From the NCBI GenBank assembly GCA_022678445.1, contig JALBWU010000010.1, positions 1-64,000 of the forward strand: a DNA stretch of 64,000 nt. Reading direction: 5' to 3'. This stretch comes from Candidatus Aramenus sp. CH1. Lineage in GTDB: Archaea; Thermoproteota; Thermoprotei_A; Sulfolobales; Sulfolobaceae. The notes below the pieces were generated by a model, which worked only from the letters and a program-made list of their open reading frames with translations, did not search any database and was not told the DNA's origin. Shown piece by piece: positions 1 through 7,807 of this stretch. Both the position numbers and the translations under genes were made by a program. The stretch's first letter is position 1. Every line of letters begins with the position of its first letter.

Positions 1-180
1 ATAAGCTTCACAGCGACGTCAACGGAGCGTTAAACATTGTAAAACTTGGAGTGAAGAAGATTGTTAACGCGTTGAAGAAGCCTTTTTCTTTTCTCTTCAC
101 ATCACGGAGTAACTCCCATAAAGGGGAGTAACGCCTTAGACCTAGGCAGAACCCTCGCATGGCGGGGAGTAGGTCAGTTT
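1..180 (+). mobile_element. 3' end of an IS200/IS605-type element (tnpB tail plus right end)
   Basis: The window opens inside the last codons of a TnpB-type gene and continues into a short non-coding right end. Two small stem-loops are visible. ACTCCC at 112-117 pairs with GGGAGT at 124-129 across the stop codon, and CCTCGC at 153-158 pairs with GCGGGG at 162-167 (one G.T pair) around an ATG loop. Subterminal hairpins are typical of IS200/IS605 ends, and TnpB guide (omega) RNAs overlap the 3' end of tnpB and the right end. The exact outer boundary is not visible because the left end lies outside the window. Confidence 0.6.
3..131 (+). CDS. tnpB: TnpB-like RNA-guided nuclease, C-terminal fragment (5' end outside window)
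   Basis: Frame 3 reads into the window without a start and ends with TAA at 129-131, giving about 42 residues. They begin KLHSDVNGALNI, which is the RuvC-III signature of TnpB/IS605 OrfB with its catalytic Asp, followed by a basic tail. The zinc-ribbon Cys pairs and the first two RuvC motifs would lie upstream, so it cannot be told whether the gene is intact. TnpB proteins are RNA-guided DNA nucleases that help retain IS200/IS605 elements. The stop codon sits inside the 112-129 stem-loop. Confidence 0.75.
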   Translation, partial: KLHSDVNGALNIVKLGVKKIVNALKKPFSFLFTSRSNSHKGE

Positions 181-218
181 GATTTACGTTTTTATTCCCA
201 GTTGCCGTTACTTATTCT

Positions 219-1550
219 GTGGTAACTTTAAGATACTACAAGGGACTTCTGCTGTCTGACCACTACGCCCCTGGATTAAAGTGGAATGAGAAGTTCGACG
301 CATATGTTTCCCTTGCCTATAAGTACAGGGAAGTGCTCAACTTCTTCAGGGAGGGAAACGTTGAAGTAGAGGACTCTGTCATGGACCCCTTGCCTTTTCC
401 CTTCGTCGAGGACAAACTAACACTGAGGGAATACCAAGAGAGGGCTTTGGGCGCGTGGCTGAAGACTAAGCGCGGAGTTATAGTAATACCTACCGGAGGA
501 GGGAAGACTGCCATTGCCATAAAGGCCATGACAAAGCTGAAGGTATCCACGTTAGTTGTGGTACCAACCCTTGAGTTAATAGACCAGTGGTACGAGAAGA
601 TCCTGACCTTTTTGGGTACAGAGCCAGGAAGGATAGGAGGGGGATACGACGAGTTAAAGGGGATAACGGTGATAACTTACGACTCAGCCTACACTAGAGC
701 TGAGGAACTAGGAAACAAGTTCTACTTCGTAGTCTTTGACGAGGTACATCACCTCCCCTCAGAAGGGTACTCGCAGATAGCCGAACTAATGGCCTCTCCT
801 TACAGGATGGGGCTCTCGGCTACCGTGGAGAGAGAGGACGGGAGGCACGTGGAGCTACCCAGACTGGTCGGTCCCGTTGTGTTTAGGTTAGCGCCTAAAG
901 ACCTCGTGGGGAAGTACATTGCCCCCTACGAGATAAAGAAAGTGTACGTGGAACTCACGGAGGATGAAAAGGAGAGGTACAAGGAGCTGAGGAAAAAGCT
1001 GAAGAAGTTCCTAGAGGAGAAAAAGATGAAACTAGACAGTCTGAGGGCATTTCACAGGCTCCTCTATATGAGCGCGAAGTCCAAGGAAGCAAGGGAGGCC
1101 CTCCTGGCGTGGCACGAGGCTTTGAGGCTAGCTGTGAACTCCAGGGCAAAGATAGAGAAGTTGAGGGAAATACTAAAGGAAAATCCAGACAAGAAGATCA
1201 TAGTGTTTACCAGGGACGTGGAGATGTGTTACGCCGTCTCGAGGGAGTTCCTCATACCTGCAGTGACCTATGTTACGCCTAAGGACGAAAGGGAAGAGAT
1301 CATGAGAAAGTTCAAGGAGAACAAGTATAGGGTAATAGCCGTGTCTAACGTCTTCGACGAGGGAGTGGACATACCAGACGCCGACATGGCAGTGGTGCTA
1401 GGAGGGTACGGGACTTCAAGGCAATTCATACAGAGGTTGGGAAGAATACTCAGGAAGAGTGGAAACAAAAGAGCTACCTTATTTGAGATAGTGACCAAGG
1501 GCACTTCTGACTACAACTTGAGCAAGAGGAGGTCCCGTGCTCCCGTATGA
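219..1550 (+). CDS. xpb: Archaeal XPB-type DNA helicase (SF2)
   Basis: A 443-residue superfamily 2 helicase. Walker A is PTGGGKT (about 91-97), the DEVH box is at about 174-177, SAT (about 200-202) is followed by the XPB-specific RED motif (about 205-207), and motif VI is QRLGRILR near 413. The short N-terminal damage-recognition domain and the basic, helical thumb-like insert (about 245-290) fit archaeal XPB. The start is GTG; a TATA-like TTTTTATTCC lies about 25 nt upstream. It overlaps the next gene, the nuclease Bax1, by 14 nt. Archaeal XPB and Bax1 form a helicase-nuclease complex thought to act in nucleotide excision repair. Function is by family; the partner gene next door strengthens it. 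Confidence 0.93.
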   Translation: MVTLRYYKGLLLSDHYAPGLKWNEKFDAYVSLAYKYREVLNFFREGNVEVEDSVMDPLPFPFVEDKLTLREYQERALGAWLKTKRGVIVIPTGGGKTAIAIKAMTKLKVSTLVVVPTLELIDQWYEKILTFLGTEPGRIGGGYDELKGITVITYDSAYTRAEELGNKFYFVVFDEVHHLPSEGYSQIAELMASPYRMGLSATVEREDGRHVELPRLVGPVVFRLAPKDLVGKYIAPYEIKKVYVELTEDEKERYKELRKKLKKFLEEKKMKLDSLRAFHRLLYMSAKSKEAREALLAWHEALRLAVNSRAKIEKLREILKENPDKKIIVFTRDVEMCYAVSREFLIPAVTYVTPKDEREEIMRKFKENKYRVIAVSNVFDEGVDIPDADMAVVLGGYGTSRQFIQRLGRILRKSGNKRATLFEIVTKGTSDYNLSKRRSRAPV

Positions 1551-2982
1551 ACTAGGAAGGTTTAAGGTAGTTGGAGACAAGGTGTTTCCCCTCTTCGCTA
1601 CGGAGGAGGATAAGGACGTCGCAGAGGAAGTAATAGGACTGTTTACAGTAGGCAAGAAGTTCGGAGAGATCCAGGAAGAGGAAAAAATGCTGGAGAAGGC
1701 CTACTCGGGGAACTCAAACGAGATAAAGCTAGTCAGGGGACTCTTTAAACTCATGGCTAGGAAGGTCGCGCTTTCCGGCAAGTCCAACGTCGAACCCGTG
1801 CTGATTAGGAGGGATGCGTTCTCCAGGGGCCCTGCGTTAACGAAGGAGGAAAGGGAGAAAATACTAAGGGAGGTCTCCCAGAAACTAGGCGTCAACGCTG
1901 AGGAAAACTTGTACGCTGACCTAGACAGCGAAAAGGTAGTGTCCTCGGTGCAACAGACCTCCCCAATCCAGCTAATCAAGGAGTACAACCTCTCCCTACT
2001 GCAGACGCTCATGTTTAGGTGTTATAAGCTTACGGTTGAGGTCCAGGACAACTGGAAGGAAATAGCCAGGAGAATAAAGCTCCTGGGCCTAATGTACACA
2101 GCCTATAGCGACCCAGTGAGGATAGAGGTCGTCGGACCAGCGACGCTCCTAAAGCTAACCGAGAAGTACGGGAGGAACATGGCCGTGCTCTTGCCTTACA
2201 TTGTGGCGTCAAAGGACTGGAAAATAAGCGCCGAGGTAGTGCTGGGAAAGAGGAAAAAGAGAGTGTACGCAATGGAAGTCTCCGACTTCCCCTTAATAGA
2301 TTCAAACACCGCGTTGTACGAGAGCGAGTTCGACAGCTCACTAGAGGAGAAGTTCTTCAAGGACTTCGTGTCGTCAATAAGGGACTGGAAGCTCAGGAGG
2401 GAGCCATCTGCCCTGGTCGTCAAGGACAGACTCTTCATACCGGACTTCTCTGCGACAAAGGGCAACTTGGAGGTCTATATAGAGATAGTGGGCTTTTGGA
2501 CCAAGAACTACGTGAGAGAGAAGCTAGAGAAGTTGAGAGAGGTGAAAGTCCCCATATTAGTTCTCCTCAATTCCGAGTTGGGCAAGGAGGACTTTAACGG
2601 CTTTGAGGTCATTAAGTTCAAGGGAAAGGTGAACGTCGCAGAGGTCTATAAGTGGCTCAAGGAATACGAGAGGAAGAACGCCAACTACAACGTGACCTTT
2701 ACCTTGGACAAGGACGTGGTGTCCCTAGAGGAGATCTCAAAGTCGTTAAACGTACCGTTGTATGTGGTGAGGAAAAACGCCAAGCCCGTCATTGGGTACA
2801 CGCTCCTCAGAAACTACTACGTTAAAAACGAACTACTAGAGAAGCTAAAAACGGAGGACTTCCAGGGCAGGAGGCTCAGCGATCTTATAAGCGAGTACGG
2901 GAGCTACATAGTGGAAGTCCTAGAGTACCTCGGCTATAGGCTTAAATGGCTCAACATTACAGATGCTATAGTGCAGAGATGA
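1537..2982 (+). CDS. bax1: Bax1 nuclease, partner of archaeal XPB (DUF790 family)
   Basis: A 481-residue protein of the Bax1/DUF790 family. The nuclease-like core in the C-terminal half carries IPDFSATKGN followed by LEVYIEIVGFW (about 306-330), the acidic residues expected of a PD-(D/E)XK-type active site. Bax1 binds XPB and cuts DNA near the junction opened by the helicase. It starts with GTG inside the end of xpb and its stop (TGA 2980-2982) overlaps the ATG of the following HAD gene, so the three genes look co-transcribed. Length and order match the Sulfolobales pair. Confidence 0.9.
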   Translation: MLPYELGRFKVVGDKVFPLFATEEDKDVAEEVIGLFTVGKKFGEIQEEEKMLEKAYSGNSNEIKLVRGLFKLMARKVALSGKSNVEPVLIRRDAFSRGPALTKEEREKILREVSQKLGVNAEENLYADLDSEKVVSSVQQTSPIQLIKEYNLSLLQTLMFRCYKLTVEVQDNWKEIARRIKLLGLMYTAYSDPVRIEVVGPATLLKLTEKYGRNMAVLLPYIVASKDWKISAEVVLGKRKKRVYAMEVSDFPLIDSNTALYESEFDSSLEEKFFKDFVSSIRDWKLRREPSALVVKDRLFIPDFSATKGNLEVYIEIVGFWTKNYVREKLEKLREVKVPILVLLNSELGKEDFNGFEVIKFKGKVNVAEVYKWLKEYERKNANYNVTFTLDKDVVSLEEISKSLNVPLYVVRKNAKPVIGYTLLRNYYVKNELLEKLKTEDFQGRRLSDLISEYGSYIVEVLEYLGYRLKWLNITDAIVQR

Positions 2983-3608
2983 TCAAAGGAGCTATCTTTG
3001 ATTTAGACGGGACTTTGGTCTCCACTGCTGTAGCTCACAAAACCGCGTGGGAGCTAGCCCTAAAGGAGATGGGCATAGAGAGGGAAGTAAACCTTGACAT
3101 GCTAATGGGAATGAGAACCTTAGAAATAGCTAAAATCCTAGCAAACGAGAGGTACATGGAACTCTACGAGAAAAAGAACAACCATTACAGGGAGTTAGTA
3201 AAGAGATTGGCTAGCCCCACTTGCTGTGCAGAGGAGATACTCTGGGAGCTAAGAAAAAGAGGAGTAAAGATTGCAGTAGTGACTTCGTCAATAAGATCGT
3301 CAGCCCAACTTTCCTTAAGCGTCCTTAACTTTAAGCCCGACCTCATCGTAGCAGGGGATGATGTTGAAAGGGGAAAGCCAGACCCCGAACCCGTCATTAA
3401 GGCACTAAAAGCCATGAATCTAAGTCCTAAGGAGGTCTTTGGAGTAGGCGATACATTGCAAGACGTAATAGCTTACTACAAGGCTAACATAGAACGAATA
3501 TTTCTTGTTGTAAGCGAGTTAAACATAAACAGAGAAGAAGGTGTAAAGTATGGGGCAAAAATCATACAAACTTTATGCAAGTTAAGGGACTTAGTTAATA
3601 CATCTTGA
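2979..3608 (+). CDS. HAD-superfamily phosphatase (phosphoglycolate phosphatase/beta-PGM-like)
   Basis: A 209-residue HAD hydrolase. Motif I is FDLDGTLV near residues 7-14 (Asp nucleophile and Asp+2 acid/base), motif II is VVTSS, motif III Lys sits in GKPDPEP, and motif IV is GVGDTLQD. The cap between motifs I and II is helical, as in the beta-phosphoglucomutase/phosphoglycolate phosphatase group. An upstream in-frame ATG (2946) exists, but 2979 puts the HAD motif at the proper distance and gives an ATGA overlap with the bax1 stop. The substrate cannot be deduced; a housekeeping role in removing phosphorylated by-products is a family-level guess. Confidence 0.85.
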   Translation: MIKGAIFDLDGTLVSTAVAHKTAWELALKEMGIEREVNLDMLMGMRTLEIAKILANERYMELYEKKNNHYRELVKRLASPTCCAEEILWELRKRGVKIAVVTSSIRSSAQLSLSVLNFKPDLIVAGDDVERGKPDPEPVIKALKAMNLSPKEVFGVGDTLQDVIAYYKANIERIFLVVSELNINREEGVKYGAKIIQTLCKLRDLVNTS

Positions 3609-3673
3609 CCACCCTCTCAACTTCTTAATCTCCTGTAGTTCACCCCATATTGGTAGTTCTTTCGTAAACTATT

Positions 3674-3784
3674 TCATGGCCCGTGTTTGACCCTCCGCAG
3701 ATTTGTTAATTCAAGGCGGAAGTTCTTTGCCTTGAATGCATTTTTGAACATTTTTTGGTCAATACTAGCTATGTGCTTATCCAT
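3674..3784 (-). other. Short orphan reading frame (36 codons), possible gene remnant
   Basis: On the minus strand an ATG at 3784 opens 36 codons (MDKHIASIDQKMF...) ending at 3674. Beyond the stop, other frames continue with protein-like stretches such as HEIVYERTTNMG, which suggests a decayed gene rather than an intact small one. No motif is recognised and no clear promoter is seen. It may equally be chance coding in an intergenic region. Confidence 0.2.
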
Positions 3785-4337
3785 TTATGTTAGTTTTCAG
3801 GATAATACCAAAAACCTATTTTCTCTTTACGTAAATTAGATAAATAGTTTTTATACTTTTGCACTTTTCATAGACTAAGAATAAAATGAGTTTTAACATA
3901 ATCTATCATTTGTTTTGCAGTTTAACGGACATGGAAAATTTTTATTACTTAGAAAAGGTAACACTTTGATTTCCTAATCAAAACGCTAGGTAAGTTTTCT
4001 CACAAAGTGCCCCCATATTGAGAGGTAAAAAGGTTCTCAGCTGGATTTACGGATATGGGGCTAGCACTTAACATCGAAAAGGAAACTAACTCAACGTCCA
4101 GTCACGAGTCTTTCATCGCCAGGCCAATTTTAGTACCTGCCTAAAATCCTTAATGCGCTAAGCATAAGCCTAAAGCTTTCGTCTAGGACCCTTTAATCTA
4201 ATCGCTACTCCTGTTTTCTACTGTAGTAATACTATTACCGTGAATCCCTTGAAGCTTTGTCTTTAGACAATGTCATATTAAAGTCTCAACATATTCTACA
4301 GTTAGTATCATAAGTAGTACTTGAGTTGTTAACGTAA

Positions 4338-4347
4338 GGTTTATAAC
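4338..4347 (+). promoter_or_regulatory. TATA box of the Sso7d gene
   Basis: GGTTTATAAC lies about 30-40 nt before the ATG at 4378, which predicts transcription starting about 10 nt or less upstream of the start codon. This fits a strong, nearly leaderless promoter for an abundant chromatin protein. Confidence 0.6.
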
Positions 4348-4377
4348 CCTTAAAGTTAACTATAATCTTGACCTAAA

Positions 4378-4563
4378 ATGGCTGCCAAAGTAAAGTTCAA
4401 GTACAAGGGAGAGGAGAAGGAAGTAGAGATCTCCAAGATAAAGAAGGTCTGGAGAGTAGGGAAGATGATATCCTTCACCTATGACGACAACGGCAAGACC
4501 GGAAGGGGAGCAGTAAGCGAGAAGGACGCTCCAAAGGAGCTGTTGGAGAAGCTAGGCAAATAA
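4378..4563 (+). CDS. sso7d: Sso7d/Sac7d-family chromatin protein
   Basis: A 61-residue basic SH3-like protein almost identical to known Sac7d/Sso7d: [12 protein letters not shown], the KKVWRVGKM strand with the intercalating hydrophobic residues, [21 protein letters not shown], and a short C-terminal helix. It binds the DNA minor groove without sequence specificity, kinks and stabilises DNA, and is very abundant in Sulfolobales. The C-terminal helix ends at KLGK, so the basic tail seen in Sac7d is shorter here. The gene stands alone between its own TATA box and a T-rich terminator. The family is essentially confined to Sulfolobales, which makes this the best taxonomic marker in the window. 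Confidence 0.97.
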   Translation: MAAKVKFKYKGEEKEVEISKIKKVWRVGKMISFTYDDNGKTGRGAVSEKDAPKELLEKLGK

Positions 4564-4567
4564 ATAA

Positions 4568-4612
4568 ATATTCTTTCTTCTTTTTATTTATGCATTTCTT
4601 TCTTTTATTACA
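4568..4612 (+). terminator. T-rich terminator after the Sso7d gene
   Basis: Several T-runs (TTCTTTCTTCTTTTTATTT and a second TTTCTTTCTTTT tract) directly follow the stop codon, as expected for archaeal termination at oligo-T tracts. Confidence 0.55.
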
Positions 4613-4705
4613 ATTAAACCGTGTTAAAGTTTTTTCTTTTTTGTTTCCATGATAACAATCTTTATAAACTTACCCGCCAATTGGTAGTTAGGAAAAAGTG
4701 AGACA

Positions 4706-5020
4706 ATGATTGGCGATCTTAACCCTTCGAATATAATAGTTTTGTTGATTGTAGCAGCTGTATTGTTTTTCGGAGCCTCTAAAATACCCGAGCTATTTAG
4801 GAACATGGGTAGAGCTGTCGGCGAATTTAAGAAGGGTAGGATTGAAGCTGAAATGGAGCTAAATCAGATGCAACAAACTACCCAAGTAACGCAACAGCCT
4901 CAAGTGATTCCAAGCAGTGCATCATCACAGAGCCACGTATCTCCTGAAGAGCTAGAGAAACAGATAAAGGATCTACAGAGCAAGCTCGAGCAATTAAAGA
5001 AGAACGGTTCTACGTCGTAA
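4706..5020 (+). CDS. tatA: Twin-arginine translocase subunit TatA
   Basis: A 104-residue TatA-type protein: a short N-terminal stretch, one transmembrane helix (about residues 7-22), the FFGASKIPELF hinge and amphipathic helix (about 20-40), then a charged, Gln/Ser-rich tail ending in a small coiled coil. TatA oligomers form the protein-conducting element of the Tat pathway, which exports folded proteins (many with cofactors) across the membrane. A second TatA-like gene and tatC follow, so this is the Tat operon. Confidence 0.93.
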   Translation: MIGDLNPSNIIVLLIVAAVLFFGASKIPELFRNMGRAVGEFKKGRIEAEMELNQMQQTTQVTQQPQVIPSSASSQSHVSPEELEKQIKDLQSKLEQLKKNGSTS

Positions 5021-5065
5021 CATCCCTTTTTGTTTTCATAAAGTCAAAAATTTTTGGGGTTTGCT

Positions 5066-5443
5066 ATGATAGACAACATCTCAGACTTTCTAATTATCCT
5101 TGTTGTAGGTATACTGCTTCTGTCAGGCCAAAAGGACATAAGCGGCACTGTGAAAAACATTGGGAAGACCTTGAACCAATTGAAGAGGACACAGGAGCAG
5201 TTCAGGCAAGAGCTAGCTAGAGAAATCAACGGACTAGGAGACGTAGTAGAGGAGACAAAGAAGAGTGTGGTAACTGACGTCACACCAACGTACAGGAGGA
5301 TTAACAAGATCTCTCCTCAGCCTATAACGACGCTCCCCAGCAACGGTAATAAGCAAGAAGACAAGATAAAGCAGATAGAGGACGAAATCAAGAGATTACA
5401 GATGGAGTTAGAAAGGTTGAAGCAAAATGGTAACAAGAACTGA
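5066..5443 (+). CDS. Second TatA/TatB-like subunit
   Basis: A 125-residue protein with an N-terminal membrane helix (about 5-20) followed by an amphipathic, Lys/Gln-rich helix and a C-terminal coiled coil, the TatA/B layout. The hinge reads LSGQKDISGTVKNIG, so the usual Phe-Gly before the amphipathic helix is replaced by Ser-Gly and the Pro-Glu-Leu segment is absent, which marks it as a divergent paralogue. The ATG at 5066 is preferred over an in-frame TTG at 5054 because it places the helix right at the N-terminus. It overlaps tatC by 17 nt, implying co-expression. It may be a TatB-like receptor partner. Confidence 0.8.
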   Translation: MIDNISDFLIILVVGILLLSGQKDISGTVKNIGKTLNQLKRTQEQFRQELAREINGLGDVVEETKKSVVTDVTPTYRRINKISPQPITTLPSNGNKQEDKIKQIEDEIKRLQMELERLKQNGNKN

Positions 5444-6260
5444 ACAAATAAAGGACCAAGAGAGGCCCCTGCTTGATCATCTAAGAGAGCTCGCTCTTAG
5501 GCTAAGAAGGGCACTAATCGTTCTCGCTGTTATCTTTGTCGTCCTGTTTGCTTTTGACTTCACTTTCGTAAAAGTCTACGGTTTTACGTTACCTGTCATC
5601 TACCCTAACCTCTTCCACAGTATCTCCTCTAGGCTCATTGTATTCTTTATACATCACGAACTACCTAAGGGTCTAGAGCTGATTAACATTAACCCGTTTG
5701 ATACGATCTACGCTTCCGCATACATCTCCTTTTTCTTCGCTCTCCTCGTGTCCATCCCTGTAATATTCTACGAGCTTTGGGGCTTTATCGCCCCTGGGCT
5801 TTACGAGAACGAGAAAAAGGCGATAAAGAACTTCGTGCTCCCTTCGTTCGTGCTCTTTCTCGCAGGGTCCAGTTTCGCTTACTTCATTATCATACCCTTT
5901 ATGATGAAGTTCATCGTTATATTCACCCAGTCACTAGGAGTTGAACCAACCTTAGGACTCAAATCCTTTATCAGTACTTTGGTCACCCTTATGCTAGCCA
6001 CAGGACTGGCCTTTGAGTTCCCCCTTGTAATGATCTCCCTCACCTACGTTGGACTAGTTAAAGCTGAGACATGGCAAAGGAACTGGAGATGGGGGGTTAT
6101 GGGATCTTTCATAATAGCATGGATGATTTCCCCTGGCACTACAGGCGGAATTATTGAGACGACCATAGGCGTCATACTGTCGACGCTGTTCTTTATAGGA
6201 GTAGGGGTATCTAAAGCGGTGGAGAGGAGGAGAAATCAAAATATTAATCGGGTGAGTTAA
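5427..6260 (+). CDS. tatC: Twin-arginine translocase subunit TatC
   Basis: A 277-residue, six-helix membrane protein with TatC hallmarks: an N-terminal LLDHLRELALRLRRAL segment, a first periplasmic loop leading to NPFDTIYASAYISFFFAL, the cytosolic FIAPGLYENEKK loop with the conserved Glu, and a C-terminal membrane region with SPGTTGG. TatC binds the twin-arginine signal of the cargo. The first extracytoplasmic loop is long, about 60 residues. It completes a three-gene tat operon, and a small ATP-cone gene follows after 10 nt. Confidence 0.95.
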   Translation: MVTRTEQIKDQERPLLDHLRELALRLRRALIVLAVIFVVLFAFDFTFVKVYGFTLPVIYPNLFHSISSRLIVFFIHHELPKGLELININPFDTIYASAYISFFFALLVSIPVIFYELWGFIAPGLYENEKKAIKNFVLPSFVLFLAGSSFAYFIIIPFMMKFIVIFTQSLGVEPTLGLKSFISTLVTLMLATGLAFEFPLVMISLTYVGLVKAETWQRNWRWGVMGSFIIAWMISPGTTGGIIETTIGVILSTLFFIGVGVSKAVERRRNQNINRVS

Positions 6261-6270
6261 CACTTAAATC

Positions 6271-6546
6271 ATGAAAGTTATTAAAAGAGATGGGAGCGAG
6301 GAAGATCTAATATACGAGAAAATAGTGGTCAGCGTCCTGAAGACCGGGGCCCCCATCTCAGTCTCGAGGAAAATAGCAATAATTGTCATAGGTAAGCTCT
6401 ACGATGAGGACAGGAAAGAAGTAACGACAAAGGAACTTGCCTCCATGATCCTTAGCCTCCTTAAGAAGGAGAACGAGGAGTGGTTTAGAAACTGGATAGT
6501 CTACGATAGAGTAGCTAAAAGGAGGGAAACCGAGAAAGAGCTCTAA
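6271..6546 (+). CDS. Stand-alone ATP-cone domain protein
   Basis: A 91-residue protein that is essentially one ATP-cone: MKVIKRDGSEEDLIYEKI at the N-terminus (the strand and Lys-Arg-Asp-Gly turn that contact the nucleotide), followed by the helical part with ELASMILSLLKKENEEW. ATP-cones sense ATP/dATP in ribonucleotide reductases and in NrdR regulators, but here there is neither a zinc ribbon nor a reductase domain. It lies 10 nt after tatC and ends one base before the stop of the convergent gluconate dehydratase gene. A nucleotide-sensing role is inferred; its partner is unknown. Confidence 0.75.
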   Translation: MKVIKRDGSEEDLIYEKIVVSVLKTGAPISVSRKIAIIVIGKLYDEDRKEVTTKELASMILSLLKKENEEWFRNWIVYDRVAKRRETEKEL

Positions 6547-7722
6547 TTACTTCCACGTCCCCTTCACTACCCATACGGGCTCCTCTTGTACCTCCAACTC
6601 CTTTGGCTCTACCTTGAGTTCCTCGAGTAGTTTCTCGTTAACCTTAACCCCAATTCCGGGAGCGTCAGAGACGGAAACATGTCCGTTGCCTACCGTTATT
6701 GAGTTGTAGATGAGATCCCTCTTCCACTGGGGGAACCAGTCGTAAAATGACTCCATTAGCAGTAGGGTAGGAGTTGCTGCGCTTAGCTGTACGGTAACGG
6801 CATACTGTATTGGCCCAAAAGCGTTGTGGTACGCTACTTCCACGTCAAAGGCCTCCGCCAAAGCGATAACCTTCCTCGCAATAGTTACGCCCCCAATGTT
6901 AGTTATATCAGGCTGTAGGACGTCTACTAGCCTCTCTCTCACGTAAAACGCTGTCTCCTTTAAGCTCAACAACCTTTCGCCCAGCGCCACCCTAGATGAG
7001 GTAGCTGAGCGATATCTCTTTAACCCTTCCACGTCCTCGTGGTGCACTGGTTCCTCCATGAATAACGGCCTGTACTTTTCAAGGGCCTTCGCTATCATGA
7101 TTGCTGAGTCGGCGTTAAATCTGCCGTGGTGCTCTATCATAATCTCCCTCTCCTTCCCTATTGCCTCTCTGACAGACTTGACCCTCTCCTCTGCGTCCCT
7201 CAGCCCCTTAAAGTCAATCCAGTTGTAGTACCTGCCAAACGGGTCGAACTTCATGGAGCTGTAACCCATCTTGACTACTTCCTTTGCCTTTTCAGCGAAG
7301 TCCTGTGGGGAGACGCAATCCAAATACCAGCCGTTGGCGTATATAGGAATCCTTTCTCTTACCTTCCCGCCGAGGAGTTTGTAAATGGGAGCTCCCAGCT
7401 CTTTACCCATGATGTCCCACGATGCTATGTCAATTGCGCTAAACGCCGTTACTGACTCAAAGGACCTCGAGTAGTAGAAGTCCTGCTTGTACCACTCTTC
7501 GTAATTCCTCTCCACATCTTCTACCTCTTTTCCCACGAATGCCTTACTGACTTGCCTTACTGCGCTGTAGACCGGTAAAACTCTAAGCGTCGGAACTGCT
7601 TCTCCAAAGCCAACCTCTCCCTTTGTAGTGACTACCTTTACTATAATCGAAGTTGAGGCCCAAGTGGCGCTCCCCTTTTCCTTGTGTGTTACAACTATGG
7701 GCTCGATCTCTGAGATTTTCAT
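6547..7722 (-). CDS. gad: D-gluconate dehydratase (enolase superfamily)
   Basis: A 391-residue enolase-superfamily enzyme closely resembling the characterised Sulfolobus gluconate dehydratase: it starts [17 protein letters not shown], has the [14 protein letters not shown] segment, [18 protein letters not shown] and LGERL metal-site motifs, and ends in [12 protein letters not shown]. It converts gluconate (and galactonate) to 2-keto-3-deoxy sugar acids, the entry of the branched Entner-Doudoroff pathway, in the cytoplasm. A TATA box at 7745-7752 is 23-30 nt before the ATG, so the mRNA is probably leaderless. The gene is monocistronic. Confidence 0.93.
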   Translation of the reverse strand: MKISEIEPIVVTHKEKGSATWASTSIIVKVVTTKGEVGFGEAVPTLRVLPVYSAVRQVSKAFVGKEVEDVERNYEEWYKQDFYYSRSFESVTAFSAIDIASWDIMGKELGAPIYKLLGGKVRERIPIYANGWYLDCVSPQDFAEKAKEVVKMGYSSMKFDPFGRYYNWIDFKGLRDAEERVKSVREAIGKEREIMIEHHGRFNADSAIMIAKALEKYRPLFMEEPVHHEDVEGLKRYRSATSSRVALGERLLSLKETAFYVRERLVDVLQPDITNIGGVTIARKVIALAEAFDVEVAYHNAFGPIQYAVTVQLSAATPTLLLMESFYDWFPQWKRDLIYNSITVGNGHVSVSDAPGIGVKVNEKLLEELKVEPKELEVQEEPVWVVKGTWK

Positions 7723-7744
7723 ATTACTATTTTTAACGGTACCA

Positions 7745-7752
7745 ATATAAAC
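7745..7752 (-). promoter_or_regulatory. TATA box of gad
   Basis: On the minus strand GTTTATATTGG sits about 26 nt before the gad ATG, the spacing expected for a leaderless archaeal transcript. Confidence 0.5.
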
Positions 7753-7778
7753 CTTCAGAGCTTGCCTTAGAGACGTGA

Positions 7779-7784
7779 TTTAAA
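7779..7784 (+). promoter_or_regulatory. TATA box of the C/D box sRNA at 7808
   Basis: GATTTAAAGC places transcription start near 7808, a few nucleotides before the C box at 7816. The box is oriented away from gad and no protein gene follows on this strand. Confidence 0.5.
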
Positions 7785-7807
7785 GCTAAATACCCTGAAA
7801 GGAAAGA

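Larger units (their letters stand above)
3609..4377. other. Long intergenic region with a structured segment at 3938-4075
   Basis: No convincing gene. The T-rich sequence TTTTTATTAC at 3938-3947 is a possible TATA box. About 25 nt later come nested inverted repeats: TTTGATT/AATCAAA (3965-3971 with 3976-3982), CACTTTG/CAAAGTG (3962-3968 with 4003-4009), GTGCCCCCATAT/ATATGGGG-CTA-GCAC (4007-4018 with 4053-4067), and TGAGA/TCTCA (4019-4023 with 4035-4039). This could be a non-coding RNA or a mobile-element end. A 29-codon reading frame from the ATG at 4055 overlaps the structure and is not convincing. The remainder is AT-rich, with the sso7d promoter at its right edge. Confidence 0.4.

Noticed and set aside
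4007-4075. H/ACA guide RNA in the structured region
   Set aside because: There is no symmetrical pocket and ACA is not adjacent to the lower stem; kept only as an unclassified structured segment.
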